64,000 nt of DNA from Tanypteryx hageni (Eukaryota; Arthropoda; Insecta; Odonata; Petaluridae), in assembly GCA_028673005.1 (NCBI GenBank), contig CM054115.1, forward strand, positions 3,100,001 through 3,164,000, written 5' to 3'. Position numbers and translations under genes: made by a program. This document shows, piece by piece, positions 10,416 through 22,493 of this stretch. The notes under the pieces were generated by a model that was given only the letters and a program-made list of their open reading frames with translations, did not search any database and was not told where the DNA came from. Each line of letters begins with the position of its first letter. Position 1 is the stretch's first letter.

Positions 10416-12935
10416 GGGGGGAAGCGATAGAGGGAGGAACGATAGTTGAGGATGCGATAGAATGAGGAACGATCGAGGTGGAGGCGATAGACGGAGGAAC
10501 GATAGAGGTGGAGGCTATAGAGTGGAGAATGGTAATGGGGGAAGCGATAGAATGAGGAACGATAGTGGAGGAGGCGATAGAGGGAGGAACGAACGAGGTG
10601 GAGGCGATAGACGGAGGAACGATAGAGGTGGAGTCTATAGAGTGGAGAATGGTAGTGGGGGAAGCGATAGAGGGAGGAACGATAGTAGAGGAGGCGATAG
10701 AGTGAGGAACGATCGAGGTGGAGGCGAAAGACGGAGGAACGATAGAGGTGGAGGCTATAGAGTGGAGAATGTTTAGGGGGGGAAGCGATAGAGGGGGGAA
10801 CGATAGTAGAGGATGCGATAGAATGAGGAACGATCGAAGTGGAGGCGATAGACGGAGGAACGATAGCGGTGGAGGCTATAGAGTGGAGAATGGTAATGGG
10901 GGAAGCGATAGAATGAGGAACGATAGTAGAGGAGGCGATAGAGGGAGGAACGAACGAGGTGGAGGCGATAGACGGAGGAACGATAGAGGTGGAGGCTATA
11001 GAGTGGAGAATGGTAGTGGAGGAAGCGATAGAGGGAGGAACGATAGTAGAGGATGCGATAGAGGGAGGAACGATCGAGGTGGAGGCGATAGACAGAGGAA
11101 CGATAGAGGTGGAGCCTATAGAGTGAAAAATGGTAGTGGGGGAAGAGATAGAGGGATGAACGATAGTAGAGGAGGCGATTGAGGGAGGAACGATCGATGT
11201 GGATGCGATAGACGGAGGAATAATAGAGGTGGAGGCTATAGAGTGGAGAACGGTAGTGGGGGAAGCGATAGAGGGAGGAACGAAAGTAGAGGATGCGCTA
11301 GAGTGAGGAACGATCTAGGTGGAGGCGATAGACGGAGGAACGATAGAGGTGGAGGCTATAGAGTGGAAAATGGTATTGGGGGAAGCGATAGAGGGAGAAA
11401 CGATTGTAGAGGATGCGATAGAGTGAGGAACGATCGAGGTGGAGGCGATTGACGGAGGAACGATAGAGGTGGAGGCTATAGAGTGGAAAATGGTAGTGGG
11501 GGAAGAGATAGAGGGATGAACGATAGTAGAGGAGGCGATAGAGGGAGGAACGATCGAGGTGGAGGCGATAGACGGAGGAAAGATAGAGGTGGAGGCTATA
11601 GAGTGGAGAATGGTAGTGGGGGAAGCGATAGAGGGAGGAACGATAGTAGAGAATGCGATAGAGGGAGGAACGATCGAGGTGGAGGCGATAGACGGAGGAA
11701 CGATGGAGGTGGAGGCTATAGATTGGAGAATGGTAGTGGGGGATGCGATAGAGGGAGGAACGATAGTTGAGGATGCGATAGAGAGAGGAACGATCGAGGT
11801 GGAGGCGATAGACGGAGGAACGATAGAGGTGGAGGCGATAGACGGAGGAACGATAGAGGTGGAGGCTATAGAGTGGAGAATGGTAGTGGGGGAAGCGATA
11901 GAGGAGGAATGATAGTAGAGGATGCGATAGAGGGAGGAACGATAGAGGTGGAGGCTATAGAGTGGAGAATGGTAGTGGGGGAAGCGATAGAGGAGAAATG
12001 ATAGTAGAGGATGCGATAGAGGGAGGAACGAACGAGGTGGAGGCGATAGACGGAGGAACGATAGAGGTGGAGGCTATAGAGTGGAGAATGGTAGTGGGGG
12101 AAGCGATAGAGGGAGGAACGATAGTAGAGGAGGCGATTGAGTGAGGAACGATCGAGGTGGAGGCGAAAGACGGAGGAACGATAGAGGTGGAGGCTATAGA
12201 GTGGAGAATGTTTAGGGGGGGAAGCGATAGAGGGAGGAACGATAGTAGAGGATGCGATAGAATGAGGAACGATCGAAGTGGAGGCGATAGACGGAGGAAC
12301 GATAGAGGTGGAGGCTATAGAGTGGAGAATGGTAGTGGGGGAAGCGATAGAGGGAGGTACGATAGTAGAGAGGCGAAAGAGGGAGGAACGATCGAGGTGG
12401 AGGCGATAGACGGAGGAACGATAGAGGTGGAGGGTATAGAGTGGAGAATGGTAGTGGGGGAAGTGATAGAGGGAGGAACGATACTAGAGGAGGCGATAAA
12501 GGGAGGAACGATCGAGGTGGAGGCGATAGACGGAGGAACGATAGAGGTGGAGGCTATAGAGTGGAGAATGTTTAGGGGGGAAGCGATAGAGGGAGGAACG
12601 ATAGTAGAGGATGCGATAGAATGAGGAACGATCGAGGTGGAGGCGATAGACGGAGGAACGATAGAGGTGGAGGCTATAGAGTGGAGAATGGTAATGGGGG
12701 AAGCGATAGAATGAGGAACGATAGTAGAGGAGGCGATAGAGGGAGGAACGAACGAGGCGGAGGCGATAGACGGAGGAACGATAGAGGTGGAGGTTATAGA
12801 GTAGAGAATGGGAGTGAAGGAAGAGATAGAGGGAGGAACGGTAGTAGAGGAGGCGATAGAGGGAGGAACGATCGACGTGGAGGCGATAGACGGAGGAACG
12901 ATAGAGTTGGAGGTTATAGAGTGGAGAATGGTAGT
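10411..12935 (+). repeat. Satellite segment related to 6.4-8.9 kb and 20.7-22.0 kb
   Basis: Two parts match the region 4,051 bp to the left: about 10,461-10,946 with 6,410-6,895, and about 11,415-12,935 with 7,364-8,884. The part from about 10,870 to 12,210 matches 20,703-22,043 (offset 9,833). The interval replaced between the two 4,051-bp matches contains GACAGAGG and GTGAAAAATGG variants also found near 3,920 and 20,935. All copies remain in the 30-bp register. Confidence 0.8.
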
Positions 12936-13739
12936 GAGGGAAGCGATAGAGGGAGGAACGATAGTAGAGGATTCGATAGAGGGAGGAACGATTGAGGTGG
13001 AGGCGATAGACGTAGGAACGATAGATGTGGAGGCTATAGAGTGGAAAATGGTAGTGGGGGAAGCGATAGTAGGAGGAACGATAGTAGAGGAGGCGATAGA
13101 GGGAGGAACGATCGAGGTGGAGGCGATAGACGGAGGAAAGATAGAGGTGGAAGCTATAGAGTGGAGAATGGTAGTGGGGGAAGCGATAGATGGAGGAACG
13201 ATAGTAGAGAATGCGATAGAGGGGGGAACGATCGAGGTGGAGGCGATAGACGGAGGAACGATAAAGGTGGAGGCTATAGAGTGGAGAATGGTAGTGGGGG
13301 ATGCGATAGAGGGAGGAACGATAGTAGAATATGCGATAGAGGGAGGAACGATCGAGGTGGAGGCGATAGACGGAAGAACGATAGAGGTTGTGGCTATAGA
13401 GTGGAGAATGGTAGTGAGGGAAGCGATAGAGGAGGAATGATAGTATAGGATGCGATAGAGGGAGGAACGATCGAGGTTGAGGCGATAGACGGAGGAACGA
13501 TAGAGGTGGAGGCTATAGAGTGGAGAATGTTTAGGGGTGAAGCGATAGAGGGAGGAACGAAAGTAGAGGATGCAATAGAATGAGGAACGATCGAGGTGGA
13601 GGCGATAGACGGAGGAACGATAGAGGTGGAGGCTATAGAGTGGAGAATGGTAGTGGGGGAAGCGATAGAGGGAGAACGATAGTAGAGGAGGCGATAGAGT
13701 GAGGAACGATCGAGGTGGAGGCGAAAGACGGAGGAACAA
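12315..13739 (-). other. 474-codon open frame inside the satellite, not called as a gene
   Basis: This is the longest open frame in the window. Its translation is entirely a 10-residue periodic sequence, first of the LSPPPRSFLT and YRLHLDRSSF kinds and then, after 1-bp indels, of the ASTSIVPPSI kind. It has no domain, signal peptide or membrane segment outside the repeat. The minus strand is pyrimidine rich and two of its three frames lack stops in the consensus monomer, so long open frames are expected by chance. I regard it as non-coding. Confidence 0.2.
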
Positions 13740-14714
13740 TAGAGGTGGAGGCTATAGAGTGGAGAATGGTAGTGGGGGAAGCGATAGAGGGAGGAACGAT
13801 AGTAGAGGATTCGATAGAGGGAGGAACGATTGAGGTGGAGGCGATAGACGTAGGAACGATAGAGGTGGAGGCTATAGAGTGGAGACTGGTAGTGGGGGAA
13901 GCGATTGAGGGAGGAACGATAGTAGAGGATGCGATAGAGTGAGGAACGATCGAGGTGGAGGCGATAGACGGAGGAACGACAGAGGTGGAGTCTATAGAGT
14001 GGAAAATGGTAGTGGGGGAAGAGATAGATCGATGAACGATAGTAGAGGATGCGATAGAATGAGGAACGATCGAGGTGGAGGCGATAGACGGAGGAACGAT
14101 ATAGGTGGAGGCTATAGAGTGGAGAATGGTAGTGGGGGAAGCGATAGAGGGAGGAACGATAGTAGAGGATGCGATAGAGGGAGGAACGATCGAGGTGGAG
14201 GCGATAGACGGAGGAACGATAGAGGTGGAGGCTATAGAGTGGAGAATGTTTAGGGGGGGAAGCGATAGAGGGAGGAACGAAAGTAGAAGAGGCGATAGAG
14301 GGAGGAACGATCGAGGTGGAGGCGATAGACGGAGGAACGATAGAGGTGGAGGCTATAGAGTGGAGAATGGTAATGGGGGAAGCGATAGAATGAGGAACGA
14401 TAGAAGAGGAGGCGATAGAGGGAGGAACGAACGAAGTGGAGGCGATAGACGGTGGAACGATAGAGGTGGAGGCTATAGAGTGGAGAATGGTAGTGGGGGA
14501 TGTGATAGAGGGAGGAACGATAGTAGAGGAGACGATAGAGTGAGGAACGATCGAGGCGGAGGCGAAAGACGGAGGAACGATAGAGGTGGAGGCTATAGAG
14601 TGGAGAATGTTTAGGGGGGGAAGCGATAGAGGGAGGAACGATAGTAGAGGATTCGATAGAGGGAGGAACGATTGAGGTGGAGGCGATAGACGTAGGAACG
14701 ATAGAGGTGGAGGC
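12936..14714 (+). repeat. Satellite segment, partly shared with 36.8-37.7 kb
   Basis: The left part follows the order of 5,640-6,110, with one additional 120-bp monomer around 13,040-13,160. From about 13,530 to 14,380 it matches 36,870-37,720 (offset 23,338), including GATAGATCGATGAACG near 14,025 and GGAGACTGG near 13,880. A 1-bp deletion not shared with the other copies occurs at about 13,672 (GAGGGAGAACG). No non-repeat sequence is present. Confidence 0.75.
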
Positions 14715-15491
14715 TATAGAGTGGAGAATGGTAGTGGGGGAAGCGATATAGGAGGAATGATAGTAGAGGATGCGATAGAGGGAGGAACGATCGAGGTTGA
14801 GGCGATAGACGGAGGAACGATAGAGGTGGAGGCTATAGAGTGGAGAATGGTTAGGGGGGGACGCGATAGAGGGAGGAACGATAGTAGAGGATGCGATAGA
14901 GTGAGGAACGATAGAGGTGGAGGCGATAGACGGAGGTTCGATAGAGGTGGAGTCTATAGAGTGGAAAATGGTACTGGGGGAAGAGATAGAGCGATGAACG
15001 ATAGTAGAGGAGGCGATAGAGGGAGGAACGATCGATGTGGAGGCGATAGACGGAGGAACGATATAGGTGGAGGCTATAGAGTGGAGAATGGTAGTTGGGG
15101 AAGCGATAGAGGGAGGAACGATAGTAGAGGATGCGATAGAGGGAGGAACGATCGAGCTGGAGGCGATAGACGGAGGAACGATAGAGTTGGAGGCTATAGA
15201 GTGGAGAATGTTTAGGGGGGGAAGCGATAGAGGGAGGAACGAAAGTAGAAGAGGCGATAGAGGGTGGAACGATCGAGGTGGAGGCGATAGACGGAGGAAC
15301 GATAGAGGTGGAGGCTATAGAGTGGAGAATGGTAATGGGGGAAGCGATAGAATGAGGAACGATGGTAGAGGAGGCGATAGAGGGAGGAACGAACGAGGTG
15401 GAGGCGATAGACGGAGGAACGATAGAGGTGGAGGCTATAGAGTGGAGAATGGTAGTGGGGGAAGCGATAGAGGGAGGAACGATAGTAGAGG
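14715..15491 (+). repeat. Copy of the right end of block I
   Basis: This 0.78-kb segment matches 8,864-9,640 (offset 5,851) and 31,357-32,133 (offset 16,642). It carries the diagnostic GGAGGTTCGATAG variant near 14,935 and TAGTTGGGG near 15,093. It differs near 14,749, where it reads GATATAGG instead of GATAGAGG. Beyond 15,491 it enters a different block. Confidence 0.82.
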
Positions 15492-16324
15492 AGGCGATTG
15501 AGTGAGGAACGATCGAGGTGGAGGCGAAAGACGGAGGAACGATAGAGGTGGAGGCTTTAGAGTGGAGAATGTTTAGGGGGGGAAGCGATAGAGGGAGGAA
15601 CGATAGTAGAGGATGCGATAGAATGAGGAACGATCGAAGTGGAGGCGATAGACGGAGGAACGATAGAGGTGGAGGCTATAGAGTGGAGAATGGTAATGGG
15701 GGAAGCGATAGAATGAGGAACGATAGTAGAGGAGGCGATAGAGGGAGGAACGAACGAGGCGGAGGCGATAGACGGAGGAACGATAGAGGTGGAGGTTATA
15801 GAGTAGAGAATGGGAGTGGGGGAAGAGATAGAGGGAGGAACGGTAGTAGAGGAGGCGATAGAGGGAGGAACGATCGACGTGGAGGCGATAGACGGAGGAA
15901 CGATAGAGTTGGAGGCTATAGAGTGGAGAATGGTAGTGAGGGAAGCGATACTGGGAGGAACGATAGTAGAGGATTCGATAGAGGGAGGAACGATTGAGGT
16001 GGAGGCGATAGACGTAGGAACGATAGAGGTGGAGGCTATAGAGTGGAGAATGGTAGTGGGGGAAGCGATAGAAGGAGGAACGATAGTAGAGGAGGCGATA
16101 GAGGGAGGAACGATCGAGGTGGAGGCGATAGACGGAGGAAAGATAGAGGTGGAAGCTATAGAGTGGAGAATGGTAGTGGGGGAAGCGATAGAGGGAGGAA
16201 CGATAGTAGAGAATGCGATAGAGGGAGGAACGATCGAGGTGGAGGCGATAGACGGAGGAACGATAAAGGTGGAGGCTATAGAGTGGAGAATGGTAGTGGG
16301 AGATGCGATAGAGGGAGGAACGAT

Positions 16325-16384
16325 AGTAGAATATGCGATAGAGGGAGGAACGATAGTAGAATATGCGATAGAGGGAGGAACGAT
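16325..16384 (+). repeat. Doubled B subunit, copy 1
   Basis: Two identical 30-bp B subunits of the GAATATGCG form stand in tandem. Related positions such as 391-420 have only one. The exact identity of the two suggests local duplication by slippage or unequal exchange at 30-bp register. Confidence 0.85.
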
Positions 16385-17404
16385 CGAGGTGGAGGCGATA
16401 GACGGAAGAACGATAGAGGTGGAGGCTATAGAGAGGAGAATGGTAGTGGGGGAAGCGATAGAGGAGGAATGATAGTAGAGGATGCGATAGAGGGAGGAAC
16501 GATCGAGGTTGAGGCGATAGACGGAGGAACGATAGAGGTGGAGGCTATAGAGTGGAGAATGTTTAGGGGGGGAAGCGATAGAGGGAGGAACGATAGTAGA
16601 GGATTCGATAGAGGGAGGAACGATTGAGGTGGAGGCGATAGACGTAGGAACGATAGAGGTGGAGGCTATAGAGTGGAGACTGGTAGTGGGGGAAGCGATA
16701 GAGGGAGGAACGATAGTAGAGGATGCGATAGAGGGAGGAACGAACGAGGTGGAGGCGATAGACGGAGGAACGATAGAGGTGGAGGCTATAGAGTGGAGAA
16801 TGGTAGTGGGGGAAGCGATAGAGGGAGGAACGATAGTAGAGGATTCGATAGAGGGAGGAACGATTGAGGTGGAGGCGATAGACGTAGGAACGATAGAGGT
16901 GGAGGCTATAGAGTGGAGAATGGTAGTGGGGGAAGCGATAGAGGAGGAATGACAGTAGAGGATGCGATAGAGGGAGGAACGATCGAGGTTGAGGCGATAG
17001 ACGGAGGAACGATAGAGGTGGAGGCTATAGAGTGGAGAATGTTTAGGGGGGGAAGCGATAGAGGGAGGAACGATAGTAGAGGATGCGATAGAATGAGGAA
17101 CGATCGAGGTGGAGGCGATAAACGGAGGAACGATAGAGGTGGAGGCTATAGAGTGGAGAATGGTAATAGGGGAAGCGATAGAATGAGGAACGATAGTAGA
17201 GGAGGCAATAGAAGGAGGAACGAACGAGGTGGAGGCGATAGACGGAGGAACGATAGAGGTGGAGGCTATAGAGTGGAGATTGGTAGTGGGGGAAGCGATA
17301 GAGGGAGGAACGATAGTAGAGGAGGCGATAGAGTGAGGAACGATCGAGGTGGAGGCGAAAGACGGAGGAACGATAGATGTGGAGGCTATAGAGTGGAGAA
17401 TGGT

Positions 17405-17425
17405 AGTGGGGGAATGACGGAGGAA
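17405..17425 (+). repeat. Out-of-register deletion scar, copy 1
   Basis: The sequence passes from GTAGTGGGGGAA, the start of subunit A, directly to TGACGGAGGAACG, the second half of C. Most of A, all of B and half of C are missing, leaving a piece of about 25 bp instead of a 30-bp multiple. The T at the join fits neither side and may be an added or mutated base. Confidence 0.8.
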
Positions 17426-19310
17426 CGATAAAGTTGGAGGCTATAGAGTGGAGAATAGTAGTGGGGGAAGTGATAGAGGGAGGAACGATAGTAGAGGAGG
17501 CGATAGAGGGAGGAACGATCGAGGTGGAGGCGATAGACGGAGGAACGATAGAGGTGGAGGCTATAGAGTGGAGAATGTTTAGGGGGAAGCGATAGAGGGA
17601 GGAACGATAGTAGAGGATGCGATAGAATGAGGAACAATCGAGGTGGAGGCGATATACGGAGGAACGATAGAGGTGGAGGCTATAGAGTGGAGAATGGTAA
17701 TGGGGGAAGCGATAGAATGAGGAACGATAGTAGAGGAGGCGATAGAGGGAGGAACGAACGAGGTGGAGGCGATAGACGGAGGAACGATAGAGGTGGAGGC
17801 TATAGAGTAGAGAATGGGAGTGGGGAAGAGATAGAGGGAGTAACGATAGTAGAGGAGGCGATAGAGGGAGGAACGATCGACGTGGAGGCGATAGACGGAG
17901 GAACAATAGAGTTGGAGGCTATAGAGTGGAGAATGGTAGTGGGGGAAGCGATAGAGGGAGGAACGATAGTAGAGGATTCGATAGAGGGAGGAACGATTGA
18001 GGTGGAGGCGATAGACGTAGGAACGATAGAGGTGGAGGCTATAGAGTGGAGAATGGTAGTGGGGGAAGCGATAGAGGGAGGAACAATAGTAGAGGATGCG
18101 ATAGAGTGAGGAACGATCAAGGTGGAGGCGATAGACGGAGGAACGATAGAGGTGGAGGCTATAGAGTGGAAAATGGTAGTGGGGGAAGAGATAGAGGGAT
18201 GAACGATAGTAGAGGAGGCGATAGAGGGAGGAACGATCGAGGTGGAGGCGATAGACGGAGGAAAGATAGAGGTGGAGGCTATAGAGTTAAGAATGGTAGT
18301 GGGGGAAGCGATAGAGGGAGGAACGATAATAGAGAATGCGATAGAGGGAGGAACGATCGAGGTGGAGGCGATAGACGGAGGAACGATGGAGGTGGAGGCT
18401 ATAGAGTGGAGAATGGTAGTGGGGGATGCGATAGAGGAGGAATGATACTAGAGGATGCGATTGAGGGAGAAACGATCGAGGTTGAGGCGATAGACGGAGG
18501 AACGATAGAGGTGGAGGCTATAGAGTGGAGAATGGTAATGGGGGAAGCGATAGAATGATGAACGATAGTAGAGGTGGCGATAGAGGGAGGAACGATCGAG
18601 GTAGAGGCGATAGACGGAGGAACGATAGTAGAGGAGGCGATAGAGAGAGGAACGATCTAGGTGGAGGCGATAGACGGAGGAACGATAGAGGTGGAGGCTA
18701 TAGAGTGGAGAATGTTTAGTGGGGAAGCGATAGAGGGAGGAACGATAGTAGAGGATGCGATAGAATGAGGAACGATCGAGGTGGAGGCGATAGACGGAGG
18801 AACGATAGAGGTGGAGGCTATAGAGTGGAGAATGGTAATGGGGGAAGCGTTAGAATGAGGAACGATAGTAGAGGAGGCGATAGAGGGAGGAAAGAACGAG
18901 GTGGAGGCGATAGACGGAGGAACGATAGAGGTGGAGGCTATAGAGTAGGGAATGGTAGTGGGGGAAGAGATAGAGGGAGGAACGATAGTAGAGGAGGCGA
19001 TAGAGGGAGGAACGATCGAGGTGGAGGCGATAGACGGAGAAACGATAGAGTTGGAGTCTATAGAGTGGAGAATGGTAGTGGGGGAAGCGATAGAGGGAGG
19101 AACGATAGTAGAGGATTCGATAGAGGGAGGAACGATTAAGGTGGAGGCGATAGACGTAGGAACGATAGAGGTGGAGGCTATAGAGTGGAGACTGGTAGTG
19201 GGGGTAGCGATAGAGGGAGGAACGATAGTAGAGGATGCGATAGAGTGAGGAACGATCGAGGTGGAGGCGATAGACGGAGGAACGATAGAGGTTGAGTCTA
19301 TAGAGTGGAA

Positions 19311-22043
19311 AATGGTAGTGGGGGAAGAGATAGAGCGATGAACGATAGTAGAGGATGCGATAGAATGAGGAACGATCGAGGTGGAGGCGATAGACGGAGG
19401 AACGATATAGGTGGAAGCTATAGAGTGGAGAATAGTAGTGGGGGAAGCGATAGAGGGAGGAACGATAGTAGAGGATGCGATAGAGGGAGGAACGATTGAG
19501 GTGGAGGCGATAGACGGAGGAACGATAGAGGTGGAGTCTATAGAGTGGAGAATGTTTAGGGGGGGAAGCGATAGAGGGAGGAACGAAAGTAGAAGAGGCG
19601 ATAGAGGGAGGAACGATCGAGGTGGAGGCGATAGACGGAGGAACGATAGAGGTGGAGGCTATAGAGTGGAGAATGGTAATGGGGGAAGCGATAGAATGAG
19701 GAACGATAGTAGAGGAGGCGATAGAGGGAGGAACGAACGAGGTGGAGGCGATAGACGGAGGAACGATAGAGGTGGAGGCTATAGAGTGTATAATGGTAGT
19801 GGTGGAAGCGATAGAGGGAGGAACGATAGTAGAGGAGGCGATAGAGTGAGGAACGATCGAGGTGGAGGCGAAAGACGGAGGAACGATAGAGGTGGATTCT
19901 ATAGAGTAGAAAATGGTAGTGGGGGAAGAGATAGAGGGATGAACGATAGTAGAGGAGGCAATAGAGGGAGGAACGATCGATGTGGATGCGATAGACGGAG
20001 GAATAATAGAGGTGGAGGCTATAGAGTGGAGAACGGTAGTGGGGGAAGCGATAGAGGGAGGAACGATAATAGAGAATGCGATAGAGGGAGGAACGATCGA
20101 GGTGGAGGCGATAGACGGAGGAACGATAGAGGTGGAGGCTATAGAGTGGAGAATGGTAGTGGGGGATGCGATAGAGGAAGGAACGATAGTAGAGGATGCG
20201 ATAGAGGGAGGAACGATCGAGGTGGAGGCGATATACGGAGGAACGATAGAGGTGGAGGCTATAGAGTGGAGAATGGAAGTGGGGGAAGCGATAGAGGAGG
20301 ATCGATAGTAGAGGATGCGATAGAGGGAGGAACGATCGAGGTGGAGGCGACAGACGAAGGAACGATAGTGGTGGAGTCTATAGAGTGGAGAATGGTAGTG
20401 GGGGAAGCGATAGAGGGAGGAACGATCGAGGTGGAGGCAAAAGACGGAGGAACGATAGAGGTGGAGGCTATAGAGTGGAGAATGGTAGTGGGGGAAGCGA
20501 TAGAGGGGGGAACGATAGTAAAAGAGGCGATAGAGTGAGGAACGATCGAGGTGGAGGCGATAGACGGAGGAACGATAGAGGTGGAGGCTATAGAGTGGAG
20601 AATGTTTAGGGGGGGAAGCGATAGAGGGAGGAACGATAGTTGAGGATGCGATAGAATGAGGAACGATCGAGGTGGAGGCGATAGACGGAGGAACGATAGA
20701 GGTGGAGGCTATAGAGTGGAGAATGGTAATGGGGGAAGCGATAGAATGAGGAACGATAGTAGAGGAGGCGATAGAGGGAGGAACGAACGAGGTGGAGGCG
20801 ATAGACGGAGGAACGATAGAGGTGGAGGCTATAGAGTGGAGAATGGTAGTGGAGGAAGCGATAGAGGGAGGAACGATAGTAGAGGATGCGATAGAGGGAG
20901 GAACGATCGAGGTGGAGGCGATAGACAGAGGAACGATAGAGGTGGAGTCTATAGAGTGAAAAATGGTAGTGGGGGAAGAGATAGAGGGATGAACGATAGT
21001 AGAGGAGGCGATTGAGGGAGGAACGATCGATGTGGATGCGATAGACGGAGGAATAATAGAGGTGGAGGCTATAGAGTGGAGAACGGTAGTGGGGGAAGCG
21101 ATAGAGGGAGGAACGATAGTAGAGGATGCGCTAGAGTGAGGAACGATCTAGGTGGAGGCGATAGACGGAGGAACGATAGAGGTGGAGGCTATAGAGTGGA
21201 AAATGGTAGTGGGGGAAGCGATAGAGGGAGAAACGATTGTAGAGGATGCGATAGAGTGAGGAACGATCGAGGTGGAGGCGATAGACGGAGGAACGATAGA
21301 GGTGGAGGCTATAGAGTGGAAAATGGTAGTGGGGGAAGAGATAGAGGGATGAACGATAGTAGAGGAGGCGATAGAGGGAGGAACGATCGAGGTGGAGGCG
21401 ATAGACGGAGGAAAGATAGAGGTGGAGGCTATAGAGTGGAGAATGGTAGTGGGGGAAGCGATAGAGGGAGGAACGATAGTAGAGAATGCGATAGAGGGAG
21501 GAACGATCGAGGTGGAGGCGATAGACGGAGGAACAATGGAGGTGGAGGCTATAGATTGGAGAATGGTAGTGGGGGATGCGATAGAGGGAGGAACGATAGT
21601 TGAGGATGCGATAGAGGGAGGAACGATCGAGGTGGAGGCGATAGACGGAGGAACGATAGAGGTGGAGGCGATAGACGGAGGAACGATAGAGGTGGAGGCT
21701 ATAGAGTGGAGAATGGTAGTGGGGGAAGCGATAGAGGAGGAATGATAGTAGAGGATGCGATAGAGGGAGGAACGATAGAGGTGGAGGCTATAGAGTGGAG
21801 AATGGTAGTGGGGGAAGCGATAGAGGAGAAATGATAGTAGAGGATGCGATAGAGGGAGGAACGAACGAGGTGGAGGCGATAGACGGAGGAACGATAGAGG
21901 TGGAGGCTATAGAGTGGAGAATGGTAGTGGGGGAATCGATAGAGGGAGGAACGATAGTAGAGGAGGCGATTGAGTGAGGAACGATCGAGGTGGAGGCGAA
22001 AGACGGAGGAACGATAGAGGTGGAGGCTATAGAGTGGAGAATG
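19311..22043 (+). repeat. Block III, first copy
   Basis: The block recurs at the right end of the window, 61,155-64,000, with offset 41,844 up to about 20,800 and 42,205 afterwards. The change of 361 bp corresponds to three monomers plus one base present only in the right copy. Shared rare variants include AGTGTATAATGG near 19,788, GGCAATAG near 19,957, GATATACGG near 20,231 and GGAGGATCGATAG near 20,298. The part from about 20,703 also matches 10,870-12,210. Confidence 0.85.
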
Positions 22044-22493
22044 GTAGTGGGGGAAGTGATAGAGGGAGGAACGATACTAGAGGAGGCGATAAAGGGAGGA
22101 ACGATCGAGGTGGAGGCGATAGACGGAGGAACGATAGAGGTGGAGGCTATAGAGTGGAGAATGTTTAGGGGGGAAGCGATAGAGGGAGGAACGATAGTAG
22201 AGGATGCGATAGAATGAGGAACGATCGAGGTGGAGGCGATAGACGGAGGAACGATAGAGGTGGAGGCTATAGAGTGGAGAATGGTAATGGGGGAAGCGAA
22301 AGAATGAGGAACGATAGTAGAGGAGGCGATAGAGGGAGGAACGAACGAGGCGGAGGCGATAGACGGAGGAACGGTAGAGGTGGAGGTTATAGAGTAGAGA
22401 ATGGGAGTGGGGGAAGAGATAGAGGGAGGAACGGTAGTAGAGGAGGCGATAGAGGGAGGAACGATCGAGGTGGAGGCTATAGAGTGGAGAATG
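22044..22493 (+). repeat. Short satellite segment before the second copy of block I
   Basis: The sequence follows the order of 8,401-8,820 or its relatives, including GATACTAGAGG and GATAAAGGG. Near 22,467 subunit B-type sequence passes directly into GAGGTGGAGGCTATAG, so one 30-bp C subunit is missing. Just after this the exact order of window position 1 resumes. Confidence 0.75.

Larger units (their letters stand above)
15492..19310 (+). repeat. Block II, first copy
   Basis: This block recurs at about 44,110-47,689 (offsets 28,618 then 28,499) and again at about 57,575-61,154 (offsets 42,083, 41,964 and 41,844). Offset changes near 16,460-16,900 reflect monomer rearrangement, and 18,850-18,965 contains one 120-bp monomer missing from the later copies. 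Markers include a doubled B subunit at 16,325-16,384 and the truncated monomer near 17,412. Similarity to the 44-kb copy extends left to 15,441, which is exactly where that copy shows an out-of-register junction. Confidence 0.85.

Noticed and set aside
12315..13739. Longest minus-strand frame as a Ser/Ile/Pro-rich repeat protein
   Set aside because: It changes repeat register at 1-bp indels and has no signal peptide, anchor or domain. Pyrimidine-rich strands rarely contain stop triplets.
17043..17906. Minus-strand 287-codon frame found again at 45,542 and 59,007
   Set aside because: Its threefold conservation is explained by copying of block II as DNA. Conservation of the frame is therefore not evidence for coding.
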